64,000 nt of DNA from an uncultured Prevotellaceae bacterium (GCA_947169265.1 CAMVPC010000001.1:1-64000); one strand, 5' to 3'. Shown: positions 34,403 to 45,542, counted from the first letter of the stretch. Notes: generated by a model not told the origin, from the letters alone. Numbers and translations are program-made.

Positions 34403-35233
34403 ATGAAACAGCTTACATTCATGCTTGTGGCCTTAGTGGCCATGATGGGGATGGTGTCGTGCGACAACAAGGACCCCGAACAAATCGCACAATTCCAGCA
34501 AGAATTTTACGTTCGCTCGGTCGATAAAAACGACCATAGCGTGCAATTTTCCCAAACGGTTTCGGTAATTACGGCCAACTATACGCAGAGCGAGATGGAT
34601 ATCACCGTCACCGCCAAACTCAACGGCTCGGCTTCGGCTACCATTCAGTTACTCAAGCTCGCGATGGCTTATGATCCCACCACGGGAATGTATTCGATGA
34701 GTAAAGGCGCCAATACCACTGTCTCGGGAGGCGCTGCGGTGAGCGACATTGAGGGCTCTTTCGACATGAACACCGGCATTATGTATCTGCACTTTGTGGC
34801 CGATGGAAAGTATGACGTGTACTGCACCACGCGTCTGCTCTATCCTTATGGCTCGGCAACGTCGAGCTACGAGAAGAACGGCGAGAAAAAGACCAGCACG
34901 GCCGATGATTTCTGTCTGGCCATCGAGCTTAACGCCGACGGTACCAAGGCCAACCTCACCCTGTACAATGTGTCGCTCGAGACCGATATCGCGAAAATAA
35001 TTTATGTCGATTACGCTTCAATTCCCGTGACGGTTACCGCCGACGGCTATGTGCTCGAGGCTGCCGCCCTCGAGGCCGCTATCGACAATGTGCCCAAAAA
35101 GGACTACGACATGACCGATTTCAAGGCTACTATCAACACCCAGGGCCGCCGCATCAACGGTTCGTTCACCATCGACGGACACGATGTGACCTTCTCGGCC
35201 AAGATGCTCAACGAGAGCTATATCCTGTTTTGA
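34403..35233 (+). CDS. Lipoprotein of unknown function, beta-rich (calycin-like)
   Basis: The 276-residue product has a lipoprotein signal (GMVSC, Cys near residue 20) followed by DNKDPE, an acidic stretch like the lipoprotein export signal of Bacteroidetes, so it may be surface-exposed. The rest is beta-rich with two similar halves (TVSVITANYTQSEMDITVTA and IPVTVTADGYVLEAA regions). It shares general character with the lipoprotein at 52697-53563. I do not recognise a named family with certainty and no catalytic residues are evident. Confidence 0.7.
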   Translation: MKQLTFMLVALVAMMGMVSCDNKDPEQIAQFQQEFYVRSVDKNDHSVQFSQTVSVITANYTQSEMDITVTAKLNGSASATIQLLKLAMAYDPTTGMYSMSKGANTTVSGGAAVSDIEGSFDMNTGIMYLHFVADGKYDVYCTTRLLYPYGSATSSYEKNGEKKTSTADDFCLAIELNADGTKANLTLYNVSLETDIAKIIYVDYASIPVTVTADGYVLEAAALEAAIDNVPKKDYDMTDFKATINTQGRRINGSFTIDGHDVTFSAKMLNESYILF

Positions 35234-35275
35234 CAATAGCCCGTTCGGGGAGACAAGGGCTCATAGGTCGCTGCC

Positions 35276-38200
35276 ATGGAAAAGGACAACGAACTGAAAA
35301 ATTTACAAGTGATAAAGGCTTCGGCCGGTTCGGGCAAGACTTATAATCTTGCCCGAACCTATATCCAGCACCTGCTGGGACGCAGGCGCGTGGTAAACGG
35401 CACCGTGAAATATGAGTTGCGCCACTCGCGCAACTACCAAAACCACTTGTTGGCTATCACGTTCACTAACAAGGCAACGGCCGAAATGAAGACACGCATC
35501 GTCACCGAACTTTACAAGTTGGGTCGCGGCGAGGGCGACTATGTGGACGATTTCAAAGAACTCTTTGTGGACAGTATCGACGAGGTGGCGCGCGCTGCAA
35601 GGGTGGCCTTGGGCGATATCCTGTTTAACTACACCACGTTCAACGTGAGCACCATCGATTCTTTCTTCCAGTCGATAGTGCGCACGTTCGCGCGCGAGCT
35701 CAACACGGCCTATAACTACGAGCTGCAGCTCGACGCCAATTATGCCACAGCGGTGGCCGTCAACGACTTCTTGCTCGACCTGGGCGGTAATGGTCCCGAG
35801 GAGCGCTTGGCGGGCCGCTGGGTGCGTGAGTATATCCGTCACAACGTCGACAACGAGCGCGACTGGAACTTCTTCGGCAAGCCGCGCGACTTGGTGGCCT
35901 TTGCCGAGAATATCAACCGGGAATTCTTCCGCGAAAAGGAAAAAGACATCGCCGCCTATCTCAAGGACGTGGCCGGCAACGACAGCCCCGTGTCGCGCTT
36001 TGTCGACAAGCTGGGACGTGCCGCCGAGGCCCACAAGGCCGGTTACGCCGCTTTGCCCGACCGGTTGCGCGCCTTTTTCGTCGCCCTGGGCCGTGGCGAG
36101 GACGATATCAAGGCGAAGTCCATCAACGACCTCATGGCGTTGCCGACGGGCACGGTCCCCGGCAAACCGACGAGCACCCTGCGCGGCTATACCGTCGACA
36201 CGGCGTTGACCGGTAAGGTGCTCCGGAAGGCGTCCACCACCGGACTGCCGGCACACGCGAGTCTCGACTTCGCCAAGCTCATGGCTGAGGCCATTGGCCA
36301 TTACGACCGCTGGATGGCCCTTGAGGCCGTGAGGCGCAACACGTGGAACCTGGGCTTGCTTGACCGCATCGCGCGTCACCTGGAGCAGTATCGCCACGAC
36401 AACAACACGCTGCTCATGGCCGATACCGCCGACCTCATCGCCACCACCCTCAAGAGCGGCAACGAGTTCATCTATGAGCACGTGGGCGCCTGGATTAACC
36501 ACTACTTGATTGATGAGTTTCAAGACACGAGCCGCAAGCAGTACGACAATTTCAAGCCCCTGCTGCGCGGTGCCATCGCCAGCGGGCACCAAAACCTGAT
36601 TATCGGCGACGAGAAGCAGGCTATCTACCGCTTTCGCAACAGCGATGTGGCTATGCTGCGCGACGAGATTGAGAAAGATTTCAGACCCGAAGATACCGGT
36701 GGCAAACCGCTGTCGACCAACTATCGCAGCCAGCGCGCCATCGTCGAGTTCAACAATCGTTTCTTTGAGGCGGCACTCGGCGTTTTCGACACGTCGCGGT
36801 TCGCGGCGCTCAAGAAAACCTACGCTCACATTAAGCAGGAAATCTCGAAGGACGATGTGCCCGGACTGGTAATGATACACTTCGACTATCCCGGCAAGAA
36901 AACCGACGATGACAACGACGCGCCCGCCGATGTTCTGACCGCCTTGCCGGCCTATATCAACGAGCTGCGCCGGCGCAAGTTTGCCCAGCGCGACATCGCC
37001 ATCCTTGTCGACCGCGTGGCCGAAGGCCGCAAGGTAATAAGCCAAATCTTGCGCCACAACGACACTTGCGCCGACGAGAGCGAGAAAATCAATGTCGTCT
37101 CGAGCGACTCGCTCGCTCTCGAGACATCGACGGCCGTCAAACTCATCGTGAGCGTGCTCACCTCGCTCGAGGCCGCCCGCGAGACCGCGCCGCCCGAAGA
37201 CGAGGATGACGTTGACGACAGCGACAACACTGTGCCGACTTCGCTCAACAACCGTCTGGCCGAGCAACGCCGCCACAAGATCACTAACGCGTTCAACAAA
37301 AAGTTGGCAGTCAATGGTGCCGATAATGCAGGCGCCCAGCTGCGGCAGTGTTTTGAGGACGATGAGCGGCAGAGCGACGGCATGGATGCCCGCGCGCGCC
37401 TGCAAAGCTACTATAACAGCGTGGCCGAGGTGTTGCCCGACGCCGACCGTGAGCAGTCGAGCCTCGTGGCCATCGTCGACCGCATCATCGACTTGTATCT
37501 GGGTGATGCCACCGGCACCGAGAACGCTTTCATCATGGCGTTTCAGGACCTTGTGGTCGATTTCCTGTCGCAAAGCAATGGCGGCACCGTGCGCGAGTTC
37601 CTTAAGTATTGGAACACGAAAGGCCGCAAACTCTCAATCAGCTCGCCCGAGGGTTCCGATGCCGTGAGCGTGATGACCATCCACAAGTCGAAGGGACTGC
37701 AGTTCCCGTGTGTGATAGTTCCGTTGGCCACGTGGAAACTCATCGATGTGCGCCCCGACACCCTGTTGTGGGTCACCCGCGACATGTGGCTCAATGCCGC
37801 CGGACAGGGCGTGCCCCTTGAGGGCATCGGCGCCGACGATGCCACCATTGTGCCGCCACTCGTGCCGGTGCCGGCCTCGGCCATGGAGCGTATTCCCGAG
37901 TTCATGCCGTTCTTCGACAGCGAAAAGGAGAAGGACCTCATCGACAACCTCAACAAAACTTACGTGGCTTTCACGCGCCCCGAGGAAGAGTTGCACATTT
38001 TCGCGTCGCTCCCCGCCACTACGCCTGCCGCAACGGGCGATGGGCCCAAATCGGCGGCGCAGCTATTGCGCGCTGTGGCCACCGGAGTGAACGGAATGCG
38101 TGTGGAGGCCTCTATACGCGTTAACGGTAAAAAGGACGAGGAATTGCCCACCTTGCTGGTGATGGGCGAGTCTCGCGAAAAACTCCCGCCTAAGAAAGAC

Positions 38201-38314
38201 AAGGACAAGGCCGCGCCGGCACAAAGCCCCATGCCCCCTTATCGCGTGGGCTTCTTGCCCGATACGGTAACCGTGTCGTTGCCACCCGCTCCGGTAGTCG
38301 ATTTCAGTTTTTAG
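35276..38314 (+). CDS. UvrD/RecB-like (AddA-type) helicase
   Basis: The 1012-residue protein carries superfamily 1 helicase motifs in order: IKASAGSGKTYNLART (Walker A, residues about 13-28), LAITFTNKATAEMK (Ia), IDEFQDTSRKQ (II), GDEKQAIYRFR (III), STNYRSQRAIVEF (IV), MTIHKSKGLQFPCV (V) and YVAFTRPEEELHIF (VI). Length and order fit the AddA/RecB group, which unwinds broken DNA ends for recombination. The expected C-terminal PD-(D/E)xK nuclease is not visible: the protein ends about 70 residues after a Lys/Pro-rich linker. No AddB partner lies next to it in this window. Confidence 0.85.
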   Translation: MEKDNELKNLQVIKASAGSGKTYNLARTYIQHLLGRRRVVNGTVKYELRHSRNYQNHLLAITFTNKATAEMKTRIVTELYKLGRGEGDYVDDFKELFVDSIDEVARAARVALGDILFNYTTFNVSTIDSFFQSIVRTFARELNTAYNYELQLDANYATAVAVNDFLLDLGGNGPEERLAGRWVREYIRHNVDNERDWNFFGKPRDLVAFAENINREFFREKEKDIAAYLKDVAGNDSPVSRFVDKLGRAAEAHKAGYAALPDRLRAFFVALGRGEDDIKAKSINDLMALPTGTVPGKPTSTLRGYTVDTALTGKVLRKASTTGLPAHASLDFAKLMAEAIGHYDRWMALEAVRRNTWNLGLLDRIARHLEQYRHDNNTLLMADTADLIATTLKSGNEFIYEHVGAWINHYLIDEFQDTSRKQYDNFKPLLRGAIASGHQNLIIGDEKQAIYRFRNSDVAMLRDEIEKDFRPEDTGGKPLSTNYRSQRAIVEFNNRFFEAALGVFDTSRFAALKKTYAHIKQEISKDDVPGLVMIHFDYPGKKTDDDNDAPADVLTALPAYINELRRRKFAQRDIAILVDRVAEGRKVISQILRHNDTCADESEKINVVSSDSLALETSTAVKLIVSVLTSLEAARETAPPEDEDDVDDSDNTVPTSLNNRLAEQRRHKITNAFNKKLAVNGADNAGAQLRQCFEDDERQSDGMDARARLQSYYNSVAEVLPDADREQSSLVAIVDRIIDLYLGDATGTENAFIMAFQDLVVDFLSQSNGGTVREFLKYWNTKGRKLSISSPEGSDAVSVMTIHKSKGLQFPCVIVPLATWKLIDVRPDTLLWVTRDMWLNAAGQGVPLEGIGADDATIVPPLVPVPASAMERIPEFMPFFDSEKEKDLIDNLNKTYVAFTRPEEELHIFASLPATTPAATGDGPKSAAQLLRAVATGVNGMRVEASIRVNGKKDEELPTLLVMGESREKLPPKKDKDKAAPAQSPMPPYRVGFLPDTVTVSLPPAPVVDFSF

Positions 38315-38347
38315 AGTTCCCCTTTTCCCCCTTCCCCCATTTTTTAT

Positions 38348-39115
38348 ATGCGTTATTTTATCCAGTTGAGTTACCGCGGAGCGGCTTACCACGGGTGGCA
38401 GATTCAGCCTCACGACAATAGTGTGCAGGAAACGCTTGAGAAGGCGCTCGCCGTGTTGTTGCGCTACAAGGTGAGCGTGGTGGGCGCCGGACGTACAGAC
38501 ACCGGCGTGAACGCCCGCATGATGGTGGCCCACGTTGATGTGGCGGAACCTATCGCCCAAGTGTCACGATTCATTCACAGCCTCAATGGACTCTTGCCGC
38601 GTGATATCGCCATCGAGCGCGTGTGGCCCGTGCCGGCCGACGCCCACGCGCGTTTCGACGCCGTGAGTCGCACTTATAAGTATTTTATCCACACGGCGAA
38701 GTCGCCGTTTCTGCATACCCTGAGCTGGTACACGCGTCCCGGGCTCGACTTTGAGGCCATGAATGAGGCCGCGGCCTGCCTGTTGCGGCATATCGATTTC
38801 ACGTCGTTCAGCAAACTGCACACCGACGTCAAGACAAACAATTGCCGCATTACTCACGCCGCGTGGACGCCGCTGCCCATGGACGGATGCCACGTGTTCA
38901 CCATCACCGCCGACCGCTTTCTGCGCAACATGGTGCGTGCTGTGGTGGGAACCCTCGTTGAGGTGGGGCGTCACAAAATCGACGTGGCGCGGTTCAACCA
39001 CATCATCGAGGCCCGCGACCGCGGTATCGCCGGCACCTCAATGCCCGGCCACGCACTCTACTTGTGGGATATTACCTATCCGCCCGCCATCGCGTTTTCT
39101 GGTGGTGAGCCGTAA
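38348..39115 (+). CDS. truA: tRNA pseudouridine(38-40) synthase TruA
   Basis: The 255-residue protein has the TruA catalytic motif GAGRTDTGVNA (Asp near residue 56), the N-terminal YRGAAYHGWQIQP, and the late ADRFLRNMVRAVVGTLVEVG segment. It makes pseudouridine in the anticodon stem of many tRNAs. It follows the helicase gene by 33 bases that contain a C-rich pyrimidine tract. Confidence 0.95.
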   Translation: MRYFIQLSYRGAAYHGWQIQPHDNSVQETLEKALAVLLRYKVSVVGAGRTDTGVNARMMVAHVDVAEPIAQVSRFIHSLNGLLPRDIAIERVWPVPADAHARFDAVSRTYKYFIHTAKSPFLHTLSWYTRPGLDFEAMNEAAACLLRHIDFTSFSKLHTDVKTNNCRITHAAWTPLPMDGCHVFTITADRFLRNMVRAVVGTLVEVGRHKIDVARFNHIIEARDRGIAGTSMPGHALYLWDITYPPAIAFSGGEP

Positions 39116-39117
39116 GT

Positions 39118-39144
39118 CCCAATCGGCCTAATGAGCGATTTGGG
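39118..39144. terminator. Hairpin between convergent truA and the 39145 gene
   Basis: CCCAATCG (39118-39125) can pair with CGATTTGGG (39136-39144), one base bulged, between two converging genes. The T-tail is weak on both strands. The left arm plus following bases (CCCAATCGGCC) recurs just after the stop of the TolC-type gene (59694-59704). Confidence 0.35.
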
Positions 39145-39768
39145 TTAAACTTCGTAGGTTTTTGCGTTTTTGCGTCGTTGCTCTTTTTCGCGCTCTTGAC
39201 GTTCCCGCTCGAGTTCCTGTTCTTGTTTTTCGGCATCTTCTTTGCTTTGCACTTTTTGCTTGGTTTTTTCGCGTTTGTTGGGTTGCTGTGTCTTGTTCTC
39301 GGCAAAGCTCTTGATGATGTCTTCGGCGGTGTCGCGGTTGCCCAGCAGGTAGTTGATGGTCACCTCGACGATGAGCCGCGACTGCTTGTTTTTCGACACA
39401 AGGTCGCAGATGATGGCCCTTGAACCGTCGGGCATAGTGCCGTCAATGGCATAGGTGTTGAAGCCCTTAACCTTGATTTTGGCTTTCTTGGTATCGTACA
39501 TGTTATATCCGCCGGCCTTGCGCTCGAGGTTGGTGGTGAACGTTTTCTTGTCGTCGGTGTCCTGACGCTGGTAAAGGCGTATCGTCATAACCATGTCCTC
39601 CCACTGCAGCTCGAAATAGGACGAGGTGTTGCGGGTGACGAAGCCGTCGTCGGGCGTTTCGAACGTGAGGTTATATTTGCTCCAGGTGTAGATGCTGGCG
39701 CAAGCCTCGCCGGGTGCCCACATCGCGAGGGCTGCCACCAGGCTAAACAAGAAAAGACGGATGTTCAT
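39145..39768 (-). CDS. Exported protein of unknown function with charged C-terminal helix
   Basis: The 207-residue product has a signal peptide (about 1-24, GEACAS), a central beta-rich part (about 25-155; YNLTFETPDDGFVTRNTSSYFELQW) and a 50-residue Glu/Lys/Arg/Gln-rich C-terminus (ELERERQEREKEQRR) predicted to be helical. The globular part suggests a small periplasmic domain. I do not recognise the family. It is 61 bases downstream of a GH25 gene in the same direction and, like the GH25 protein at 25524, pairs an exported domain with a charged helix. Confidence 0.65.
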   Translation of the reverse strand: MNIRLFLFSLVAALAMWAPGEACASIYTWSKYNLTFETPDDGFVTRNTSSYFELQWEDMVMTIRLYQRQDTDDKKTFTTNLERKAGGYNMYDTKKAKIKVKGFNTYAIDGTMPDGSRAIICDLVSKNKQSRLIVEVTINYLLGNRDTAEDIIKSFAENKTQQPNKREKTKQKVQSKEDAEKQEQELERERQEREKEQRRKNAKTYEV

Positions 39769-39829
39769 TGTATATTGAATCGTAGAATGGGAAAAATGTA
39801 GTAATGTAAAATAGTCCGCGGCTCATGGC

Positions 39830-40597
39830 TCAAAGCTCGTCGAGCCATTGTTGCCACTCGGTGGCCGAGCCGTTGAAGATGTTGAGGTCCACGTCGCCGT
39901 CGACGCCTTCGACTTCGCCCCAGTAGCTGTACTGCTGGAAGCGATGGCCTATGTGGGCGATGCTGTCGGGGTTCTTGAACGAGGAGAGCCACAGTTCCAC
40001 GTCGTCGAAGTGGCCCTTGATGTATTTCTTGTAGCCGTCGCCGTTGGTATAGATGATGACGCGGTGCCCGTTGTCGCGCAGCTCGGCGACCATGTCGCGC
40101 AGGCGGGTGCGTGTGGTGGTGTCATCAACGCGGTCATTTTTTTCGTCCTCGATGTCGATGACCAGCGGCAAGTCGAGCGGCATGCCTTGCGTCGTGGCGA
40201 TGAGGTGCTGTGCCTGCCGGCGGCCGTCGCGTCCCTTGCGGAAAAAGTGGTAAGCGCCCACCTTGAGGCCGGCGGCGTGGGCCGCGCGGCAGTTGCGCTT
40301 GAAGTTGGCGTCGCGGTGCGACACGCCCTCGCTGGCCTTGACGAAGACAAAGGTCACGTCGCATGCCGCCACGCGCTCAAAGTCGATGTCGCCATTGTGT
40401 CGCGACACGTCGATGCCGGCGATGGGGAATCGCGCCGGGTCGATGCTCACGTGGGGATGGAACAGATGGTGCCGCTCCACATAGACGAGCACGCCCAAGG
40501 CCACGAGCAAAACAAGTCCAACCCCCACCAGCCACTTGCGGGTGGTGGTGGGGGACAGGGACTTGGATTGTTTTTTCGTGTGCCGCTTGCGCGCCAT
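39830..40597 (-). CDS. Membrane-anchored GH25 lysozyme-family protein
   Basis: The 255-residue protein has a basic N-terminus and an uncleaved-looking membrane helix (about 22-40), then a GH25 domain: IAGIDVSRHNGDIDF, FVFVKASEGVSH, GAYHFFRKG, LPLVIDIEDE and a late QQYSYWGEVEGVDGDVDLN. It would act on peptidoglycan from the inner membrane's outer face. It is the third GH25 gene in this window and the only one with an N-terminal anchor rather than a signal for release or lipidation. Confidence 0.87.
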   Translation of the reverse strand: MARKRHTKKQSKSLSPTTTRKWLVGVGLVLLVALGVLVYVERHHLFHPHVSIDPARFPIAGIDVSRHNGDIDFERVAACDVTFVFVKASEGVSHRDANFKRNCRAAHAAGLKVGAYHFFRKGRDGRRQAQHLIATTQGMPLDLPLVIDIEDEKNDRVDDTTTRTRLRDMVAELRDNGHRVIIYTNGDGYKKYIKGHFDDVELWLSSFKNPDSIAHIGHRFQQYSYWGEVEGVDGDVDLNIFNGSATEWQQWLDEL

Positions 40598-40615
40598 GCG
40601 AATGATAGTTGTTGC

Positions 40616-41050
40616 TTAGAACAAGGGGAACGACTTGGGAGTGTTCACAAAGGTAGCCTCAAACTGGTCTTGGGTCTTGACGAATGCCATGATACCCTGG
40701 ATGAGCGCGCACACGCTCACGGCAGCGCTGGGAATACCGCACAGGATGAAGCCTAACAAGAACACAAGCAGGAACACCACGCCGGGCATGGCTTTACCTA
40801 CATAGAAATAGTGCACGCCAAAGACGCCAAGAAGGATGGCGAGCAGGCCGAAGACACCGCGGCTCTTACCCGAGGGACCCGCATCGAACGGACCACCTTG
40901 AGCGGCCGGTTGGGCATACTGGGGAGCTGCCTGCGGCTGGGGAGCGGCGGGATTGTTAACGGTTGCGCCACAGTGAGGGCACTGCACTTGAGGAGTCTCG
41001 AACGGTGTGGTGAACTGCTGGTTGCAGTTGGGACAATTAAGTGTTGGCAT
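40616..41050 (-). CDS. TM2 domain protein with N-terminal zinc ribbon
   Basis: The 144-residue protein begins with a two-CxxC zinc ribbon (LNCPNCNQQF and VQCPHCGATV, about residues 4-31), a Gln/Pro/Ala-rich linker, and a TM2 domain of two to three membrane helices (FGLLAILLGVFGVHYFYVG). The C-terminus ends in SFPLF, as in the paralogue just upstream (41114-41530). Function of bacterial TM2 proteins is not known; the ribbon should be cytosolic. Confidence 0.8.
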   Translation of the reverse strand: MPTLNCPNCNQQFTTPFETPQVQCPHCGATVNNPAAPQPQAAPQYAQPAAQGGPFDAGPSGKSRGVFGLLAILLGVFGVHYFYVGKAMPGVVFLLVFLLGFILCGIPSAAVSVCALIQGIMAFVKTQDQFEATFVNTPKSFPLF

Positions 41051-41113
41051 AACAATTAATGTTTTAAAAGTGAATAAAAAAGTGAATTATGAAATTTGGT
41101 TTGATAGCTGATT

Positions 41114-41530
41114 TTAGAAGAGCGGGAAAGTGCTCGACGAGTACACATACTTGCGGTCGAAGTCTTCCTGGCTCATCGTGAGCATCATGATGCCCTGGAC
41201 GAGCAGCAACACGCCCCAAATGCCGCATGAAAGGAATGTGAGCAACAGACAAATCAGGCCGCCGGCAACCTTGCCGCAATAAAAGTAGTGGATGCCGAAA
41301 CCGCCCAGCAACAGGCACAAGACGCCGCCCACGATGTGGTCCTTGCCGCTACCGGGAGCGGTGCCGCCAGCCGGTTGCCCGTAGGCATATTGCGGTTGCT
41401 GCTGGTTGGGCTGTTGCTGGTAGCCCATGCCGGTGTTGACGATGTTGCCGCAATGCGGGCACTGCACTTGCGGCGCGTTGACCACGGTGGTGAAGTTGCG
41501 GTAGCAATAAGGGCATTGTAAGTTTGCCAT
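41114..41530 (-). CDS. TM2 domain protein with N-terminal zinc ribbon (paralogue)
   Basis: The 138-residue product has the same architecture as the next gene: LQCPYCYRNF and VQCPHCGNIV ribbon, Gln/Tyr/Gly-rich linker (about 35-60) and a TM2 domain with GGFGIHYFYCGK. Both end in TFPLF/SFPLF. The pair is separated by 63 bases and lies downstream of yidC. Tandem duplication is evident from the shared design; sequences outside motifs have diverged. Confidence 0.8.
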   Translation of the reverse strand: MANLQCPYCYRNFTTVVNAPQVQCPHCGNIVNTGMGYQQQPNQQQPQYAYGQPAGGTAPGSGKDHIVGGVLCLLLGGFGIHYFYCGKVAGGLICLLLTFLSCGIWGVLLLVQGIMMLTMSQEDFDRKYVYSSSTFPLF

Positions 41531-41576
41531 AACAGTGAGATATTTAAAAGTTTAGACTATTGAAATCGTGATAAGT

Positions 41577-43652
41577 TTATCGGCGTCCTTTTTTGTTTCG
41601 CTTCTCTTGCTCGCGCAGCATGGCCTGCTGCTTGCGTTGCATCTCTTCCATGCGTGCCATCCAGCCGTTCTTCTTCTTGGGCTTCTTGGCGTTCTCGGCC
41701 ATGGTGGCTCTCACTTTTTCCTCGCTCACGAAGAGTCGGCACAGGTAAGTTTGGCCGATGGTGAAGAGGAGCGACACGAAGTAGTAGTAGCTCAAACCGG
41801 CGGCGTAGTTGTTGAAGAAGACGAGGAACATAATGGGCATGAGGTACATCATCCACTTCATGCCGGGCATGCCGCTCGATTGCTGCGACTGCATCGACAG
41901 GTAGGTATAGCCGAGGTTGGTGGCCGTCATGAGCAGACAGAAGATGCTCAAGTGGTCGCCCAGCAAGGGGATGGAGAACGGCAGGTGGATGATGGCGTCG
42001 GGGGCGCTCAGGTCGGGGGCCCACAGGAACGACTGTCCACGCAGCTCGATGCTCGAGGGGAAGAACCAGAACATGGCGATGAGGATGGGCATCTGCAGCA
42101 GCATGGGCAGGCAACCGCCCATGGGGCTGGCGCCGGCTTGACGGAATAGCTCCATCTGCTTTTGCTGGCGCTTGGCCATATTCTCTTGTCCGGGATATTT
42201 TTCGTTGAGTTCCTTGATGTCGGGCTGCAGCACGCGCATCTTGGCCTGCGACATGTAGCTCTTGAAGGTGAGCGGGAACAGGACGAGCTTGAGCAGAATG
42301 GTGAGCACGAGGATGATGATGCCGTAGCTCCACCCGGAGTTGCCCAGCCAGTTGAACACGGGAATGATGATGCCGGTGTTAATCCAGCGGAACAGGGTCC
42401 AGCCCAGCGACACGAGTCGCGTGAGCTTGAGGTCCTCGTCGGGCGAGTAGCGGTCGTAGTCGCGCAGCACCTTGTATTTGTTGGGTCCCAAGAAGATGTG
42501 GAACGAGGCGGGGTGGGCGGCGGTGGCGTCGTAGGCCACACTGGTCGTCACCTTGAGGTCCTTGAGGTAGGTGTCGTAGTCTTTTTGTCCTTCCTCGTAG
42601 GCGCGGCTCTCGAGCGTGGTGGGGCCGTTGAATCCCTTGTCGGCGATGAGCACTGTCGAGAAGAATTGGCTCTTGGCCGAGAACCACTTGAGTTGTCCGT
42701 TCACGTTCTCGTTCTTGTTGCCGTTCTCGCTGAGGTTGTCGACTTCGCCGTCGCTGCCCATCTCTTTCCAGTAGAGAGCGCTGTTGCGTTCCTCAAAGTT
42801 CTTTCCGGCCTCCTGCCGGCGCAGCTTTTGCGTCCATTCCACGGTCATCTCGCGTGTGGTGGGCGGCAAGAAGCGGTCCATGTTCTGCTGGTCGATGTCG
42901 ACCTTGAGCATGTAAGAGTCCTTGTCGAGGGCGTAGCGTATGGCCCACCGCGCGCCGTTGCCGGCCGTGAGGGTCATCACCACGGCGGTGTCGCCTTGTT
43001 GTTGGCCGTCGAAGTAGAAGATGTTGCTGTTGAACGGGGCGTTCTTGCCCATGAGGGTGAAGTTGAGCGCGTTGTTGTCACCGGCGATAAGCTCGACGGG
43101 CACCGCGTGGCCCTTCTTGTAGTCCTCTTGGGTGTGGTAAGCGGTGTAGGCCTTGAGGCGGGCGCCCACGATGGCTGCGCCGCGCGACGAGATGGTGACC
43201 TCGAGCGAGTCGTTGGCGATGGTGAATTTTTTCTCGGTGCCCGTGAGGTGGGAGGCGAAAGCCTCGTTTTGGGCATAGCGGTCGTGGGCGTTGCGCAACG
43301 CGGCGATGGCGGCGTTTTGCAGCGCGCTGTCGTCGAGTCCCTTCTTGACTTGGTCGAGGCTCACCTCCTTGCCGTTGACGGTGATGATGCCGGCGGCGTG
43401 TCCGTCCTCGTTGTGCAGATTCACTTCATGGGTGACTATATTGTTGGTCTTCACGAGCGAGTCGAGCATGGCTACAATGTGCGAGGGCAGGGTGTCGGTG
43501 GGCGTGTCTGTAGCGGTGGCGCGTGCCACTTGCTCCTGTTTTTGCGCTTCTTGCTGCGCTTTGATTTCCTCTTCACTGGGCTGCTGCAGGTACATGAAGC
43601 CGAAAACGACGGCCACCATGAGCAACATCCCTATGATAGTGTTTTTGTCCAT
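41577..43652 (-). CDS. yidC: Membrane protein insertase YidC
   Basis: The 691-residue protein has an N-terminal helix (MDKNTIIGMLLMVAVVFGF), a large periplasmic P1 domain (about 25-400) and the conserved five-helix insertase core (from about 430: GIIIPVFNWLG, PLTFKSYMSQAKMRVLQPDI, GASPMGGCLPMLLQMPILIAMFW split here as two motifs). It inserts membrane proteins alone or with Sec. The C-terminus is basic (KRNKKGRR), typical of YidC. It lies 67 bases downstream of pyrG, an order common in the phylum. Confidence 0.95.
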   Translation of the reverse strand: MDKNTIIGMLLMVAVVFGFMYLQQPSEEEIKAQQEAQKQEQVARATATDTPTDTLPSHIVAMLDSLVKTNNIVTHEVNLHNEDGHAAGIITVNGKEVSLDQVKKGLDDSALQNAAIAALRNAHDRYAQNEAFASHLTGTEKKFTIANDSLEVTISSRGAAIVGARLKAYTAYHTQEDYKKGHAVPVELIAGDNNALNFTLMGKNAPFNSNIFYFDGQQQGDTAVVMTLTAGNGARWAIRYALDKDSYMLKVDIDQQNMDRFLPPTTREMTVEWTQKLRRQEAGKNFEERNSALYWKEMGSDGEVDNLSENGNKNENVNGQLKWFSAKSQFFSTVLIADKGFNGPTTLESRAYEEGQKDYDTYLKDLKVTTSVAYDATAAHPASFHIFLGPNKYKVLRDYDRYSPDEDLKLTRLVSLGWTLFRWINTGIIIPVFNWLGNSGWSYGIIILVLTILLKLVLFPLTFKSYMSQAKMRVLQPDIKELNEKYPGQENMAKRQQKQMELFRQAGASPMGGCLPMLLQMPILIAMFWFFPSSIELRGQSFLWAPDLSAPDAIIHLPFSIPLLGDHLSIFCLLMTATNLGYTYLSMQSQQSSGMPGMKWMMYLMPIMFLVFFNNYAAGLSYYYFVSLLFTIGQTYLCRLFVSEEKVRATMAENAKKPKKKNGWMARMEEMQRKQQAMLREQEKRNKKGRR

Positions 43653-43719
43653 TTGTTTTTTGTTCGGTGTTTAGTGCTGAATGTAATGTTAGAATTGAAT
43701 GAATCGGTTGTATCGCGGG

Positions 43720-45372
<1,653 letters not shown>

Positions 45373-45375
45373 CTA

Positions 45376-45383
45376 CAAAGATA
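45376..45383 (-). promoter_or_regulatory. Promoter -7 box of pyrG
   Basis: TATCTTTG on the minus strand fits TAnnTTTG; the -33 box is weak. Confidence 0.45.
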
Positions 45384-45502
45384 AACATTTTTTATGAAAT
45401 GGCACAATGTTTTACACATTTATTTGCTAAATGGGGCAATCCCGAGAGGCAAGACGAGGTTTTGGACCAAAATAATGTGGTCGCGGCCCTCACAAACACA
45501 GC

Positions 45503-45542
45503 ATCTCCCCACAACGCTTTGTGGCGGCGGTTGTGGGGAGAT
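45503..45542 (-). terminator. Terminator after the radical SAM gene
   Basis: A 13-bp perfect inverted repeat (45503-45515 with 45530-45542), 14-base loop, 22 bases beyond the stop at 45565. The following T-tract is poor, so it may need a factor or act as an mRNA end stabiliser. Confidence 0.55.

Noticed and set aside
35303-37573. A 756-codon open frame on the minus strand opposite the helicase gene
   Set aside because: Antisense to all helicase motifs, low-complexity composition, no start context or promoter.
35276-38314. Helicase considered as part of an anti-phage defence system
   Set aside because: No nuclease, reverse transcriptase, sensor or other defence-type gene is adjacent; neighbours are a lipoprotein gene and truA.
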